Below are positions 20,629-30,502 of a stretch of DNA of 64,000 bases, piece after piece. Positions within the stretch are counted from its first letter, which is position 1, and the number at the start of each line of letters is the position of its first letter. A program made the position numbers and the translations under genes. The notes under the pieces were generated by a model that saw nothing but the letters and a program-made list of their open reading frames with translations, ran no database searches and was not told the DNA's origin. The stretch comes from Roseovarius sp. (lineage in GTDB: Bacteria > Pseudomonadota > Alphaproteobacteria > Rhodobacterales > Rhodobacteraceae). The stretch lies in the NCBI GenBank assembly GCA_027493545.1, contig JAOSKR010000001.1, forward strand, positions 21,001 to 85,000, given 5' to 3'.

Positions 20629-21288
20629 TCAGGCCCTCCGGATCAGGGTGGAGAAGAAGGCGGCCAGCCGGGCGAGCCAGCCGGTGGGCGCGTCGGGAGC
20701 AGGACCCAGGACCGGCGGCCTCGGCAGCGGCGACGGCCGCAGCAGCGCCAGAGCCTCGTCTTCGGTCAGGCGACGGATCGGCCGCGAGAAGTCCACGCGG
20801 CCCGTGCGATCCACGGACCAGACCGGGATGGTTCCGCCGGGATAGCGACCATGGCGGAACAGGTCGCACTCGGCTTCCCGGCGCGGAATGATAGAGGCCG
20901 GTCGCCGCCAGTTCAGAAACGCGTCGGCGGCTGCAACGCGATTGCCGGCATTGAGATGTCGGGTCAGCGCGGCCTTGGCGATGCCCCCGGTGTTGTAGTG
21001 GAAGCTGACCAGCGCATCGAACTCGTGCGGCGCCAGCGGCACCTTCACGGCGCGCAGGACGGCGGCCTCGTAGCGCGCAAGATCGGCGCGGAAGACCCGG
21101 AACGCCTCGCGGATCCCGGCGTCCAGATCAGCGGGCATGCCGCGCGGCATGCTGGCCGGATCGGGCGGCCCGGCCGCGGCCGTGTGGCCGATGCCGAAGG
21201 TCCAGACCTGTTTCACATCGAGATAGGGCCCGGGCACGAGTCCTTCGTGCCGGACGAGGGCCAGCAGGCCCCGGTCGGTCATGTGCAT
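20629..21288 (-). CDS. Phage endolysin, GH24 (T4-type) lysozyme
   Basis: About 219 residues. The catalytic E-(8)-D-(5)-T layout of GH24 is visible near the N-terminus: Glu in RHEGLVPGPYLD, Asp in YLDVKQ, Thr/Gly in WTFGIGHT. VSFHYNTGG is a second conserved block. It cuts peptidoglycan glycan strands at the end of the lytic cycle. No N-terminal signal or anchor is obvious, so export by the holin is expected; a C-terminal hydrophobic stretch (GWLARLAAFFSTLIRR) is present. The start may be 21288 or the ATG two codons on. Confidence 0.88.
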   Translation of the reverse strand: MHMTDRGLLALVRHEGLVPGPYLDVKQVWTFGIGHTAAAGPPDPASMPRGMPADLDAGIREAFRVFRADLARYEAAVLRAVKVPLAPHEFDALVSFHYNTGGIAKAALTRHLNAGNRVAAADAFLNWRRPASIIPRREAECDLFRHGRYPGGTIPVWSVDRTGRVDFSRPIRRLTEDEALALLRPSPLPRPPVLGPAPDAPTGWLARLAAFFSTLIRRA

Positions 21289-21292
21289 GGGA

Positions 21293-21424
21293 TTACCCGA
21301 AAAGCGAGAGGATCAGGATCAGCGCGGCGACGGCGAGGCCGATGCGCAGACGGTGGGCAAAGGCCTGTCGGGCATCCGTGGGATCGCAGCGGAGGGAGCG
21401 CGCGAGGCGGATGAGATCATTCAT
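21293..21424 (-). CDS. Short single-span membrane protein
   Basis: 43 residues starting MNDLIRLARSLRCDP and ending in one hydrophobic segment (IGLAVAALILILSLFG). It overlaps the holin gene end by eight bases and precedes the endolysin gene. Possibly an antiholin or lysis accessory; no family recognised. Confidence 0.55.
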   Translation of the reverse strand: MNDLIRLARSLRCDPTDARQAFAHRLRIGLAVAALILILSLFG

Positions 21425-21767
21425 CGCCGTCGCCCTGCTTGGCGCGACGCAGGCGAGCCAGCAGCATCTCGATGAAGGCCGGTCCGAAGACGCCCACGAG
21501 ATAGGCGGCCGACCCTGCAGCACCGCCCGCCGGGATCGCCTCGGGCGGCAGGCCGAGCCAGGCGGTGATCACGGCCATGGAAAGGCTGCCCATCCCGGCC
21601 GCGATTAGGCCGCCGAGTAGGATGTGCCGGAGCGCATCGCGCAGTCGCATCTTGGTGGTCAGCGCGTTCGTGGCGCCGCCGAGCGCGCCCCAGGCGGCGA
21701 GGATCACGGCGGTCGAGGCCGCGAGTTCGCGCAGCACTGCGGCCACAAAGCTGCCGGTGTCGTTCAT
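21417..21767 (-). CDS. Phage holin-like membrane protein
   Basis: 116 residues with about three hydrophobic segments (STAVILAAWGALGGA, ILLGGLIAAGMGSLSMAVI, GSAAYLVGVFGPAFIEMLL) and a short positive C-terminus, directly upstream of the lysozyme gene. The pattern fits LydA/class I-like holins that open the inner membrane for the endolysin. Its start overlaps the DUF2460 stop (ATGA). Confidence 0.75.
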   Translation of the reverse strand: MNDTGSFVAAVLRELAASTAVILAAWGALGGATNALTTKMRLRDALRHILLGGLIAAGMGSLSMAVITAWLGLPPEAIPAGGAAGSAAYLVGVFGPAFIEMLLARLRRAKQGDGDE

Positions 21768-22390
21768 CGCCGGATCTCCAGAAGCGGGATGGAGGTGATC
21801 GAGCCGAGCCGCTCGAGGTCGAGCGTCACGTCGAGCGCATCGGTGTCGAAGCGGACCGGCACATCGAACTCGAAGCTCGCGGTGATCGCGACGCCCTCGG
21901 CGGGCGCAGCATCGAAGCTGACGACCCCGGTGGTCGTATCGACGGACCAGCCGCCGATCTGCTCAGCGCCATCGAGCGCGACCCGCACCGTGCCGGCGAC
22001 CGGCTTGGTGATTGTGCGGGTCCAGGTCTGGCTGCCCGAGGCGTAGCGTTTGACCAGCTGGAACGCGGTCATCGCGCCGTCTCCCGTGCCGATCGCTTGG
22101 TCGGTCGGCGATGGTGTGCCTGAGGGCAGGCAGGACTTGTGATCGCCCCAGTCCTTGAAGCGGAAACCGTGGAGCCGGCCATTGCGCGCCTCGAAGAAGG
22201 AGACCACGGCCGCCAGATCGTCCGCGCGGCGGATGCCGTAGGCGACGTCATAGCGGCGGCGCGAATTGGCCCAGCTGGCGTTGCGCTCCTCGTCGCCGGA
22301 AGCAAGCTCGACGATCTGGGTGCGCCGCTCCGGCCCGCCCCGCGCGCCACGGCTGATGTTGTCGGGAAACCGGACCTCGTGAAACGCCAT
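21764..22390 (-). CDS. DUF2460 distal tail protein (GTA gp12-like)
   Basis: 208 residues, intact frame, starting MAFHEVRFPDNISRGARGGP, the typical DUF2460 N-terminus, with RADDLAAVVSFFEARNGRLHGFRFKDW as the conserved core. It forms the distal tail ring joining the tail tube to the baseplate. The start overlaps the tape-measure stop by one base. In GTA-type clusters the next gene is DUF2163; here seven small lysis-type genes lie between them. Confidence 0.92.
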   Translation of the reverse strand: MAFHEVRFPDNISRGARGGPERRTQIVELASGDEERNASWANSRRRYDVAYGIRRADDLAAVVSFFEARNGRLHGFRFKDWGDHKSCLPSGTPSPTDQAIGTGDGAMTAFQLVKRYASGSQTWTRTITKPVAGTVRVALDGAEQIGGWSVDTTTGVVSFDAAPAEGVAITASFEFDVPVRFDTDALDVTLDLERLGSITSIPLLEIRR

Positions 22391-24835
22391 CACATGCCCC
22401 TCCGCCCGAGCGACACGGCGCGAGCGATGTCTGCTGCGACCTGCGTCCTCGACTGCCGGAAGCTCTCGGCGTCGCGCGCCATGATCGTGACGTTGACGCC
22501 GCCGCCCGCGCCGTAGCTCTGCGCCTCGCGCCGCGACAGCACCCGTTCGCCGCGCTGCAGGATCGCCGGCACCTCATCATGCCGAAGCCCGGCCATGCCG
22601 CCGCTGTGCATTCGCGGGGCGGCAGCGAAGGCCATGGCCGGAACCAAGCGCGAGGGGCCGGCCGATCCGACCATCCCGCCCGCATGCAGGACGTTGGCGA
22701 AGATGCCGCTCGCGCCGGAGAACACGCCGGAGAGCGCATTGGCGATCGGCCCGAGGATGAACCGCCGCGCCGCGAGCTGGGCGAGATCGGCCAGCAGCGA
22801 GGTGACGAGATCGCGGAAGTTCAGCTTCCCGGTCCGCACGAACTGGCCGACCGCGTTCTCGGCCGACTGGAAAGCGCCGACGAGGCTCTGACCGATGTCG
22901 CCGCCGATGTCGCGGGCCTTGCTGGCGTAATCCGACAGCGCCGCCGTGACGGCCTGCCAGCCGGTGACGGCGGCTTCGGTCGCGGGCTCCGCCGCAGCGG
23001 CGGCGGCTCCGGCCGCCGCACCAGCACCTGTGGCGGCGCGTCCGGCATCGCCGAGCGCCGTCTCCAGTCGTTCGGCCGCACCGGTGGCCTCGGTCAGCGC
23101 ATCGGCACTGGCCTCATCGGTGCCGCGCACCGCATCGCGCAGCGCCTGCCAGCTTTCGAGTGGGGCGCGGGCTCCTTCGGCCAGATCGCGCGCCGCGCCA
23201 CGGTAGAGGTTCGCGGACTCGAGCGCCCGACTTGCCGCCTCGGTCAGACCGAGGTCGGGTGCGGTGAGCGGGTTGTCCTCGAAGGCCCGGTCGAACGCCG
23301 TCTGCGCGGTCGTCGTCGCGGCCGTTGCCGCGCCCTCGAAGCGGTTCTCGATCTCGCCGAGGTCGAGGTCGGGCACCAACGAGATGCGGCGCTCGGACCC
23401 GAGCGCTTCGAGCCCCTGGTTGATGCCGCCGATGAAGCCGTTGATGCGCGAGACCACGCCGTTCAGCATCGCCTCGACGCCGTCGACCAGGCTGTTCGCC
23501 GCCTGGAACGCCAGATCGCCGATGGCGGCGGGCAGCAGACCCCAGATCGCCCTGATCGCCTCGTAGGCGCCCTCGAACGTATTCGCCGCGGTATTGCCGA
23601 AGCCCACCACGCTCTCGATGGCGCTCTGCATGCCCGACGCCGCATCGGCCTTCAGGTCGAAGAACATCGCGGTGGCGGCTGCGCCCGCCGCAGCCGCACC
23701 CATCCTGATCCGCTCCCAGACCTCGACGGCGAGGTCCTTCAGGAGCGACATCGCCTCGCCGAAACCGCCCGCGCCGGAGACGAGACGGGTGAACTGATAG
23801 ACGAGCTCGCCCGCGCCGACGATCAGCGCGCCGATGCCGGTGCGGATCAGCGCCCCGCGCAGGACGACCAGCGCCGTGGCGAGGCCCCGCACGGAGAGCG
23901 CGGCAGCGACCATGCCCGCGACCCAGCGGCCCGCGAGGAAGGCCGCGAAGGTGGCTGCATAGGTGGCCAGACGGCCGATGTTGTCGAACAGCCCGCGGAT
24001 CGCGATGCCAAGCGGGCCGGTCCGGCTGGCGACCGCCGCTATGGCGTTGGCGACGGCTTCCAGTGCCGGGGCTGCGGCGACGGCCAGCTGGTTGGAGAGC
24101 CCCCGCCAGATGAGCCCGAGGCGCGAGATTGCGTCGTTCGTGCGCTCGATCTGGTCGGCATCCTGCTCTGAGACGACGACACCGAATGCGCGCACGTCCT
24201 CCGTCGCTTGGCGCAGCGTCTCGGTGTCGATACGGCTCATGGCGATGGAGCCTTCCTCGCCGAAGAGCTGACCTGCGACAGCGGCGCGTTCGGCCGCAGG
24301 CACGAAGTTCTCGATCGCCGCGTTGATGGCGCCGACGCGCTGGTCCAGCGGCAGCGCAATCAGGTCGGTGGCCGAGAGCCCCAGCCGGTCCAGCGCGTCG
24401 GCGGCGGGGCCGGTCCCGGCGGCCGCCTGGCTGAGACGGCGCGTCAGATCCTTGGTGGCCTGCTCGATGCCGGACATCGAGACGCCCGCCAGCTCGCCCG
24501 CGCGCTCCAGCGTCTGGATCGAGGCGACGGTGGTGCCGAGGGACTGCGCGAGCTTGGCCTGCGCATCGACCGTTTGCAGGCCGGACCGGATCATCGCCAC
24601 GCCAGCGGCGGTCGCGGCTGCAACTGCCGCAGCAGCGGCCACGCGCACCCGCCGCGAGAAGGCTGCGAGCCGGGCGTTGGCAGCCTCCATCTCGCGGCTA
24701 AGCCGCCCGAAGCCACGCGACCCGGCCTCACCGACACCTTCCAGCTCGGCGCGCACCTGCCGTCCGCCCACGGCCGCGAGGCGGGGGACGCTGACCACGC
24801 TCGGGGAGGGATGGGGGGGGGGGGGGTTTAGACAT
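22390..24835 (-). CDS. Phage tail tape-measure protein
   Basis: About 815 residues, rich in Ala and coiled-coil-like repeats, with the N-terminal segment GEAGSRGFGRLSREMEAANARLAAF, a central hydrophobic stretch (AAALSVRGLATALVVLRGALI) and the GTA-like C-terminal block NVTIMARDAESFRQSRTQVAADIARAVSLG. It sets tail length and is ejected with the DNA. The N-terminus is uncertain: the raw frame runs upstream into the chaperone gene through a run of 14 G (24813-24826). With 13 C on the coding strand, the ATG at 24833-24835 would open this frame. Confidence 0.88.
24813..24826. repeat. Homopolymer of 14 G
   Basis: The longest single-base run noticed in the window, at the junction between the tail chaperone and tape-measure genes. 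The length of this run decides whether the two genes are read in one frame or as separate genes. It may be a slippage site, a real contingency tract, or an assembly artefact; other indels in the window favour the last. Confidence 0.9.
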
Positions 24836-25504
24836 AGAGGTGTGGCCATCTGTTCGTTGAGTTTGGCGACCATCACCGCCTCGATGACGGGCAGCAGCTC
24901 GGCCATGGCGAGCGGCGGCACGCCGAGGGCGTCACCGAGCGCGAGCGCCGCCGACATGTCCCAGCCGATCACGGCGCCCGGCAGGACGCGCAGCTGGCCG
25001 CCAAGACGGCCGACGAGGTCCCAGACCTGCCAGCCTTCGTGCGTGAGCGGCCGGTTCAGCCGCGCCGGGCAGTCGCGCAGCCGTTTGGGCCGCAGGGTTC
25101 GCAGCCTCGCAGTAGCGCTCGCCCCCGCCGAAGGACCATTCGGCGAGAGCGCGGAGGCGTTTTTTTCCTGTTCCAGCAGCAGGCCCTTCGAGACATAGGT
25201 CAGCTGGAAGGCCTCGAAGATCGGCCAGACGTCGAGCAGCGCGTCGATGGCCTCCGGGCTCGGGTCGATGGGGTTGCCGTCGGCGTCACCGATGCCCCTC
25301 CCAGGCGAGCACCGCCCGCCGCGCCAGCGCTTTGGCGAAGGCGACGGCGCGTTCCTCGTCGGAGGCCTCCTCGGGCACCGCCTCGACGGCCGGATCGCTG
25401 CGGGTCGCCACCATCAGCGCGGTGGTCAGCGGGCGCAGCTGCACCCGGACGCCGGGCGCGAGGTCGTGCCAGCGGGGGGCGTTCGTCAGGTCGAGCGTCA
25501 GCAT
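24836..25504 (-). CDS. Tail assembly chaperone region (frame break, possibly programmed)
   Basis: The first 72 residues (MLTLDLTNAPRWHDLAPGVRV to RRAVLAWEG) look like the small chaperone found between tail tube and tape-measure genes. One base in GGGG near 25290 must be skipped to continue into DADGNPIDPSPEAIDALLDVW and then PLTHEGWQVWDLVGRLGGQL to the end of the region. In many tailed phages this gene is read with a programmed shift (lambda G/GT type), so this break could be biological, though the many other indels make an error equally likely. Position and spacing support the role; it may be two genes. Confidence 0.65.
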
Positions 25505-25505
25505 C

Positions 25506-26449
25506 TCAGTAGGTCTCCACGTCGTTCACGAGGGTGGCGGTGCACATCCGGCCGACGACGCTGTCGCGGGCGGCCTGCCAGTCGAAGGTGGCCTGCACGC
25601 CCTGCGGCCCGGAGATCTCGATGCGGGGGCGCGGCAGGTAGACGGCGTGCACGGTGAAGGTGAAGCTCTCGCCCGAGGGCAGGACGTAGGCGAATTCCAT
25701 CTCGCAGGCCTCGCCGTTGATCGCCTGCGTCACCAGCGTCTGGTCGGCGAAGCGCACCTCGATCCGGCCGGTCAGCGCGGCGATGGACGGGTCCGCGCCG
25801 TCGATGCGGCCGTCCGAGCGGATGGTCTCGATGCGGTCGAGGTTGTTGGCATAGGTGATCTCGGCCGAGACGACGTTGCCGAGGGCCGTGCCATTGCGCG
25901 TGATCGCGCCGTTGAAATGCCCGAAGCGCTTCAGCTCCAGCGCGGCCGGCGTTCCGGCGCTGGTGGTCGTGCCCACCGTCTCGCCCTGCGCCACCAGCCG
26001 CGCGGTGGCGGTCAGGAGGCCCGAGCGCTGCATCTGCCAGGTGATCTGGTCGAGCACGCAGCCGGAATACATCGCGTAGCGCGGCACCTCCGGCATGCCG
26101 GTCTCGATCGACATGCTGGGCAGCGTCCAGGACCCGGACTGGAACTCGTGGCTGTCCAGGGGCCTCTCGCCCGGTGGTCGTCGGTGCTCCGAACGCCGCC
26201 TTCAGCCAGAAGCCGAAGGCCTCGGCGTCGAGCGGCACGACGACATCGCCGTCGGCCGTCACCGCGTCCTTGATCGGCGCCAGCGGATCGCGGCCGTAGC
26301 CGAGAAGCTCCGAGTTCAGCAGCGGCTGCTCGGGCGCCGAGCGAGGTGCTGGCGAAGGGCATCCGCGTGAAGCCGCTGGCGGGCGGCGTTCCATAGGTCG
26401 TCTCGAACGCAAGCGCCATCTGCGCCCGCGCCCCCTGGGCTCGTGCCAT
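25506..26449 (-). CDS. Phage tail tube (major tail) protein, two frame breaks
   Basis: About 314 residues. It starts MARAQGARAQMALAFETTYGT, the common N-terminus of Rhodobacterales phage tail tube proteins. The frame shifts near 26345 and near 26160, joining PLLNSELLGYGRDPLAPIKD and then SWTLPSMSIETGMPEVP and GCVLDQITWQM. The last ~200 residues are in one frame. Polymerises as the tail tube. Lies between the tail terminator and chaperone genes. Confidence 0.85.
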
Positions 26450-26473
26450 GGTGTTCTCCTCGGGTTGTCGGGG

Positions 26474-26892
26474 TCAGCCGAGCGGGTCGGCCGTGGAATA
26501 GTGCAGCACCACCGGGATGACGGCGGCCTTCAGGCTGGCCGCGCCCTCGACCGGCAGATCGACCGGGCGCGGCGCTTCCGCCTCGACCCAGTCGCAGAGC
26601 CCGCCCAGCGTCCGGTCGGCGGCGAGCGCCGCGCCGATGCTGGCGGTCAGCGTGTCGAAGGCGGCGTCCGGGTCGGCGCCCTGCACGACCGCCTCGATCT
26701 CGGCGCGGTGCTGGTAGTGGTAGGCCAGCGGCGGACAGCGTCACCTCGGGCTCGCCTGGCTCGCCGTCGCGCAGGATCAGCAGCCCCTCGGCCGGCACGC
26801 GCTCGGGCAGCACCTCGCCGCGCAGGGCGGTGGCGGGCAGCGCCGAGAGCCGCGCGTGCAGCGCGGCGAGGATGGTTTCGCGGGGTGCGCAT
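26474..26892 (-). CDS. Tail completion/terminator protein (two frame breaks)
   Basis: About 139 residues. Restoring one base in a CCCC run near 26880 gives MRTRETILAALHARLSALP; a second base near 26730 joins EVTLS to PLAYHYQHRAEIEAVVQG. The end, IPVVLHYSTADPLG, is in frame with the stop at 26474. Size and place between DUF6441 and the tail tube gene fit a minor tail/terminator protein that caps the tube and joins it to the head. Confidence 0.65.
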
Positions 26893-27053
26893 AGTATGTC
26901 GCTCGACTCCGTGCTTGACGTTTGCTTCGACGGTGTTTGGATTAACAAACGCCGCGCGGAATAAGCGGCGGAGGAAAAATGTCCCAACAGCCCCCCTCCC
27001 CCACCCACCCAATAAACCGCTGCATCCGATGATTTCTTACAGTGGCTACGTAC
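26893..27053. other. Atypical AT-rich spacer inside the structural operon
   Basis: 160 bases without a supported gene in an operon whose other genes nearly touch. Base composition differs from both sides and the region includes a C-rich low-complexity stretch (about 26987-27010). A plus-strand ATG with GGAGG upstream opens only 17 codons. It could be a small insertion, the trace of a lost gene, or misassembly. Confidence 0.6.
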
Positions 27054-27692
27054 TCACCCCGCCGAGCCTATCTCCACCCAGTTCGCCACGATCAGCCCCG
27101 GCACGCTGTCGAGCGCGCGCTCGGCGTCACGGTCGAGGTCGAGCCGCTTCGGCAGCTTGACTTGCGACACCAGCAGGAAGATCGGCGCGGTGACCTGGTT
27201 GCGCCCGGTCTTCGCGCGTGACGCAACCGCCTGACCGCGGGTGTTGATCCGGGCCCGGTCGGCCACCAGCAGGCTCGGGCCCCGGCGGCGATAGACGAAG
27301 CGCAGGCGCAGGCCGCGGCGGCGCTCCCATTCCCCGGGGGTAAGCTTGGCGCCGCGCAGACCTCGGCCAGCGGCTTCGGTCGGGATCGCCAGCCAGAACC
27401 CCTCCTTCGAGCGGATCAGCGGACCGGTGTCGTGGGCGCCGACGATGACCGGGGCCTTGGACCAGACCAGCGCCGCGGCGTTCAGGCTCTCGCCGGCCTT
27501 CGGGTAGGTCTGGCTGCGGATCGAGTTCGCGAGCCGCCGGCCGAGCCCCACGCCGGTGATCTGACCCCGCCAGGCGCTCTTGAGCCCGGTGCCGGCCTCG
27601 CGCATGGCGGCAGTGACGGCCTTCTCGCCCGCCTTCACCTCGGCGGCCATGGCGGCGACGAGGTCCGGGGTGATGTCGAGCTTCAGTTTCAT
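27054..27692 (-). CDS. DUF6441 phage head-tail region protein
   Basis: 212 residues starting MKLKLDITPDLVAAMAAEVKAGE, matching the DUF6441 pattern, with a conserved block VYRRRGPSLLVADRARINTRGQ. The frame is intact. Its position (after the head-tail joining protein, before the tail terminator) is that of an HK97 gp10-type connector or minor tail protein. The molecular role is inferred from order. Confidence 0.8.
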   Translation of the reverse strand: MKLKLDITPDLVAAMAAEVKAGEKAVTAAMREAGTGLKSAWRGQITGVGLGRRLANSIRSQTYPKAGESLNAAALVWSKAPVIVGAHDTGPLIRSKEGFWLAIPTEAAGRGLRGAKLTPGEWERRRGLRLRFVYRRRGPSLLVADRARINTRGQAVASRAKTGRNQVTAPIFLLVSQVKLPKRLDLDRDAERALDSVPGLIVANWVEIGSAG

Positions 27693-27697
27693 CTCTG

Positions 27698-28009
27698 TCA
27701 GACCGGGCGCAGATCCACGGTCCAGACGAGACGCTCTCGGTCGCGGACAGGCTCGCCCTGGATCAGGAAGGCCTCGCCGTCGATCTCGATCCGGTCGCCC
27801 GGGCGCGGGCTCGCCACCTCGGCGAGGCGCAGATCCAACCGTGTGGTCTCCGACCAGATGCGCGCCTCGCCGAAGCCGGTGACGTCGTCGGGCCGGCGCA
27901 GGATCGCGCGGACCAGCGCGGGCGCTCCCCCATCGGCCGTGTAGACGATGTCCCGCGCGAGATGCGCGTCCGCGAAGAGCGCGTCGAGAGCGGCGGCGAA
28001 GGCGGTCAT
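27698..28009 (-). CDS. Head-tail joining protein (gpFII-like)
   Basis: 103 residues, MTAFAAALDALFADAHLARDIV onward, with PRPGDRIEIDGEAFLIQGEPVRD and RLVWTVDL at the end, the beta-rich pattern of lambda FII-type attachment proteins. It bridges connector and tail. Its start overlaps the stop of the DUF2190 gene by one base. Confidence 0.75.
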   Translation of the reverse strand: MTAFAAALDALFADAHLARDIVYTADGGAPALVRAILRRPDDVTGFGEARIWSETTRLDLRLAEVASPRPGDRIEIDGEAFLIQGEPVRDRERLVWTVDLRPV

Positions 28010-28344
28010 CAGAAGCTGCCGTTCAGGCGTACCCGGCCGGTCGTGTCGCCGGCCCCGCCCGCCACTGCCTCGACGGCCACGCCGATGAGAGTGTTGTCGG
28101 TCGCGACCGTGGTGCAGCGCTTGTTGGTGTCGTCCCAGTAGACCTTGGCGCCGACGGTCCAGGCCTGCGAGCCGATCTTGGTGAGGTCGAAGACGCCGGT
28201 GAGTGCGGCCTCGACGGTCGCGCCGCTGGCGGCATCGCCGGCCGCGACGCCGAAGATGGAGCCGACAAGCAGGCCGTCGCCGGAGGTCACGGCATAGGGC
28301 GCGGTCAGGGTGAGGGTATTGCCGGGTTGGATGTAGTTCTTCAT
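28009..28344 (-). CDS. DUF2190 capsid decoration-type protein
   Basis: 111 residues, starting MKNYIQPGNTLTLTAPYAVTSG, with VGSIFGVAAGDAASGATVE and GVFDLTKIGSQAWTVGAKVYWD, a clear DUF2190 pattern. Such proteins lie directly after the capsid gene and are thought to decorate or stabilise the head. The frame is intact. An 83-base gap separates it from the capsid gene. Confidence 0.88.
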   Translation of the reverse strand: MKNYIQPGNTLTLTAPYAVTSGDGLLVGSIFGVAAGDAASGATVEAALTGVFDLTKIGSQAWTVGAKVYWDDTNKRCTTVATDNTLIGVAVEAVAGGAGDTTGRVRLNGSF

Positions 28345-28427
28345 CGCGAGATCCTTTCGCAGAACGACGAAGGGCGGCCCATCAGGCCCCCCGTTTGTCA
28401 GGGATCAGGTGTCAGGGGTGGCCCGGC

Positions 28428-30489
28428 TTACGCGCCGGGGTTCTTGTAGAGGCCGCGCCAGTCGATGGCCTTAGCGCCGAAGTCCAGGCGGCACTTGATC
28501 TCGACGCCGTCGACGTCGAAGCCGTTGCGCGTCTCGATGTAGGCGCCCTGCTGGCCCTCGAGATAGGCGTACTCGATGGTGTCGATCTGGTTCGGACTCG
28601 CCGCCAGGTACCAGGCCGTCTCGCTCGCGGCATCGAGCCGCGGCTCGGCGATGGGCGAGAGCGTGCGGATCGACTGCGGGACCACGTTGCCGCTCTGGGC
28701 GGGCACGAGGTTCTGGGCCACCAGCTGCTCGGCCTTCAACTCCAGCGCCGCCGGCACGATCAGGAAGGCGGGGCGGATGTTGAGCACCGTCTTCTTGTCG
28801 AGCCCGGTCTGCTTGCGCATCGCCGCGCGCGCCAGCCCGACGCTGTCCACCCCGAGCGCGGCACCCGTGCCGGCGAGGTTCTTGTGGGTCGCGTGGAACA
28901 GCGCCGTGCCGTCGGCCATGGCTGGGTTCGACGTGACGATGTCCCAGACCACGTCCGACTCGAGCTGCGCGATCGAGTTCCCGTACATCGCCGGGATCCG
29001 GGTGAAGGCGTCGAGATCGTCGTTGATCAGCACCTGCCGGGTGATCGCGACGACGCGGCCGTAGGTCTCGATGCGGTAGCTTTCCTTGCTCTCGCCGAGC
29101 GTGCCGCGCTTGAACTCGCCGCTCTCGCCGACCTTCAGGAGCTGCGGCGCCTCGCCCAGCTGGACCCGGTGCATCGCCTTGAAGTCGGTGGCGAGCACCT
29201 GTCGACAGAAGAGCGGGAAGGTCCGCGGATAGGCCTCGTAGGCCTGGCGCAGCGTCTTGTTGGTGACGGCGGCGAGGATCTCGGGGAAGTCCGAGGTCGA
29301 GTGCAGGGCGCGCGTGGCCACCTCGTCGCGCGAGAGGCCGCGGGTGCTGGCGCCCGCCGTCTCGAGGCTTTCGCGGGCGAGCTCCATCAGCGTCATGCCG
29401 CGATACTCGCGCGCGGCGTCCTCCAGCGGGAAGAGCGTCGGGCTGTAGCGGTGCAGGAGCGCGTTCGAGATCGCCTCACGCCGCGTGACCGTGGCGTCGC
29501 GCCCACCAAGCGGGATCGAGACATGGGGGAAGGTCCGGGTCTCGTCCGCCTTCGCCGCGACCTGGTCGATGATCAGGCGGCGGGCCTCGTCGATGGAGAC
29601 GCCGCGCTTGATCAGGTCGTCCGCGAAGCCGCGTTCGAGCTGGAGCTTGTCGGCCAGCCCGTGGATCGTGGAGACGCGCTCGCGCTCCTGCGCGCGGGCC
29701 TCACTCACCAGCGCATCCGTGTCGACGCTGCGGCTGCGGTCTTCCGACGACGGGTCGGGCGTCGGCTTCGTCTTGGGTTTGGTCTCGGCGGCGCGGGTCT
29801 GCGGGGCGGCAGCGCCGGTCTTGTCGTCGGTCATCGTGGTCTCCTCGGGCACTGCGGTTTCGCTCTTTTGCTCGGCCGTCTCGGCAGCGGTATGGGTCTT
29901 GTCCATCATCGGGGTTGCTCCTTGCTCTTTGAGGGCGTCCCGACGGTGAAGGACGCAGTCGTGATGTTCGCTTTTGGAACGGAAGCCGGCGGCGGGGTCG
30001 GCGCCCACGGGCACCGCGGAGATCTCGAACGGGGGTCCAGTCGACCGCCCGCCAGAGTTCACGCTTTCCATCCGGCTTCGAGATCTCGAAGCGGTGGACC
30101 TGGTAGCCGATGGAGACCGCGCGGATGTGCCCGGCCTCGATGTCGCGCCAGATGTCGCCCACGGCGTCGCGCTCGGAGAGCCGGATCCGCGCGATGCCCT
30201 GTCCGTTCTCGATCCGCGCCGAGCCCGGCACCACCGAGCCGATCACCGCGTCGAGATCGTGCGCCTCGTGCACCTTCAGGAACGGCGCGCCCGCGTTCAG
30301 CCGCTCGAGCCGCACATGCTCGGGCGCCATGCTGAGCTCCTCGTCATGCGGCTCGCCGAAGAGCGCGGCGCGCCGCACCCGGGCGCCCGTCGACCAGATC
30401 ACCTCGACGCTGCGCGTCTTCGGGTCGATGCTGTTCGGCGCAAGCTCCGCCGCCCGGCGGAACGCCGGCAGTTCGATCGTCTGCTCCAT
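28428..30489 (-). CDS. Prohead protease-major capsid fusion protein (one frame break)
   Basis: About 687 residues. The N-terminal ~190 residues (RRAALFGEPHDEELSMAPEH, HDLDAVIGSVV, HIRAVSIGYQV) are a prohead protease domain. A Pro/Thr-rich linker with EQKSETAVPEETTMTDDK leads to the capsid part (ESDVVWDIVTSNPAMADG, TALFHATHKNLAG, RNGFDVDGVEIKCRLDFG), as in the known protease/capsid fusion family of Mu-like heads. A single-base break near 30030 joins DLRG to EISAVPVGAD. Cleavage within the fusion would release mature capsid protein. The start ATG is at 30487-30489, 13 bases after the portal gene. Confidence 0.88.
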
Positions 30490-30502
30490 GGATGGATCCT
30501 CG

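Noticed and set aside
25506..26449. Treating frame-broken phage genes as pseudogenes
   Set aside because: The breaks are single-base, frequent at homopolymers and spread over all modules, and the flanking protein sequence stays conserved.
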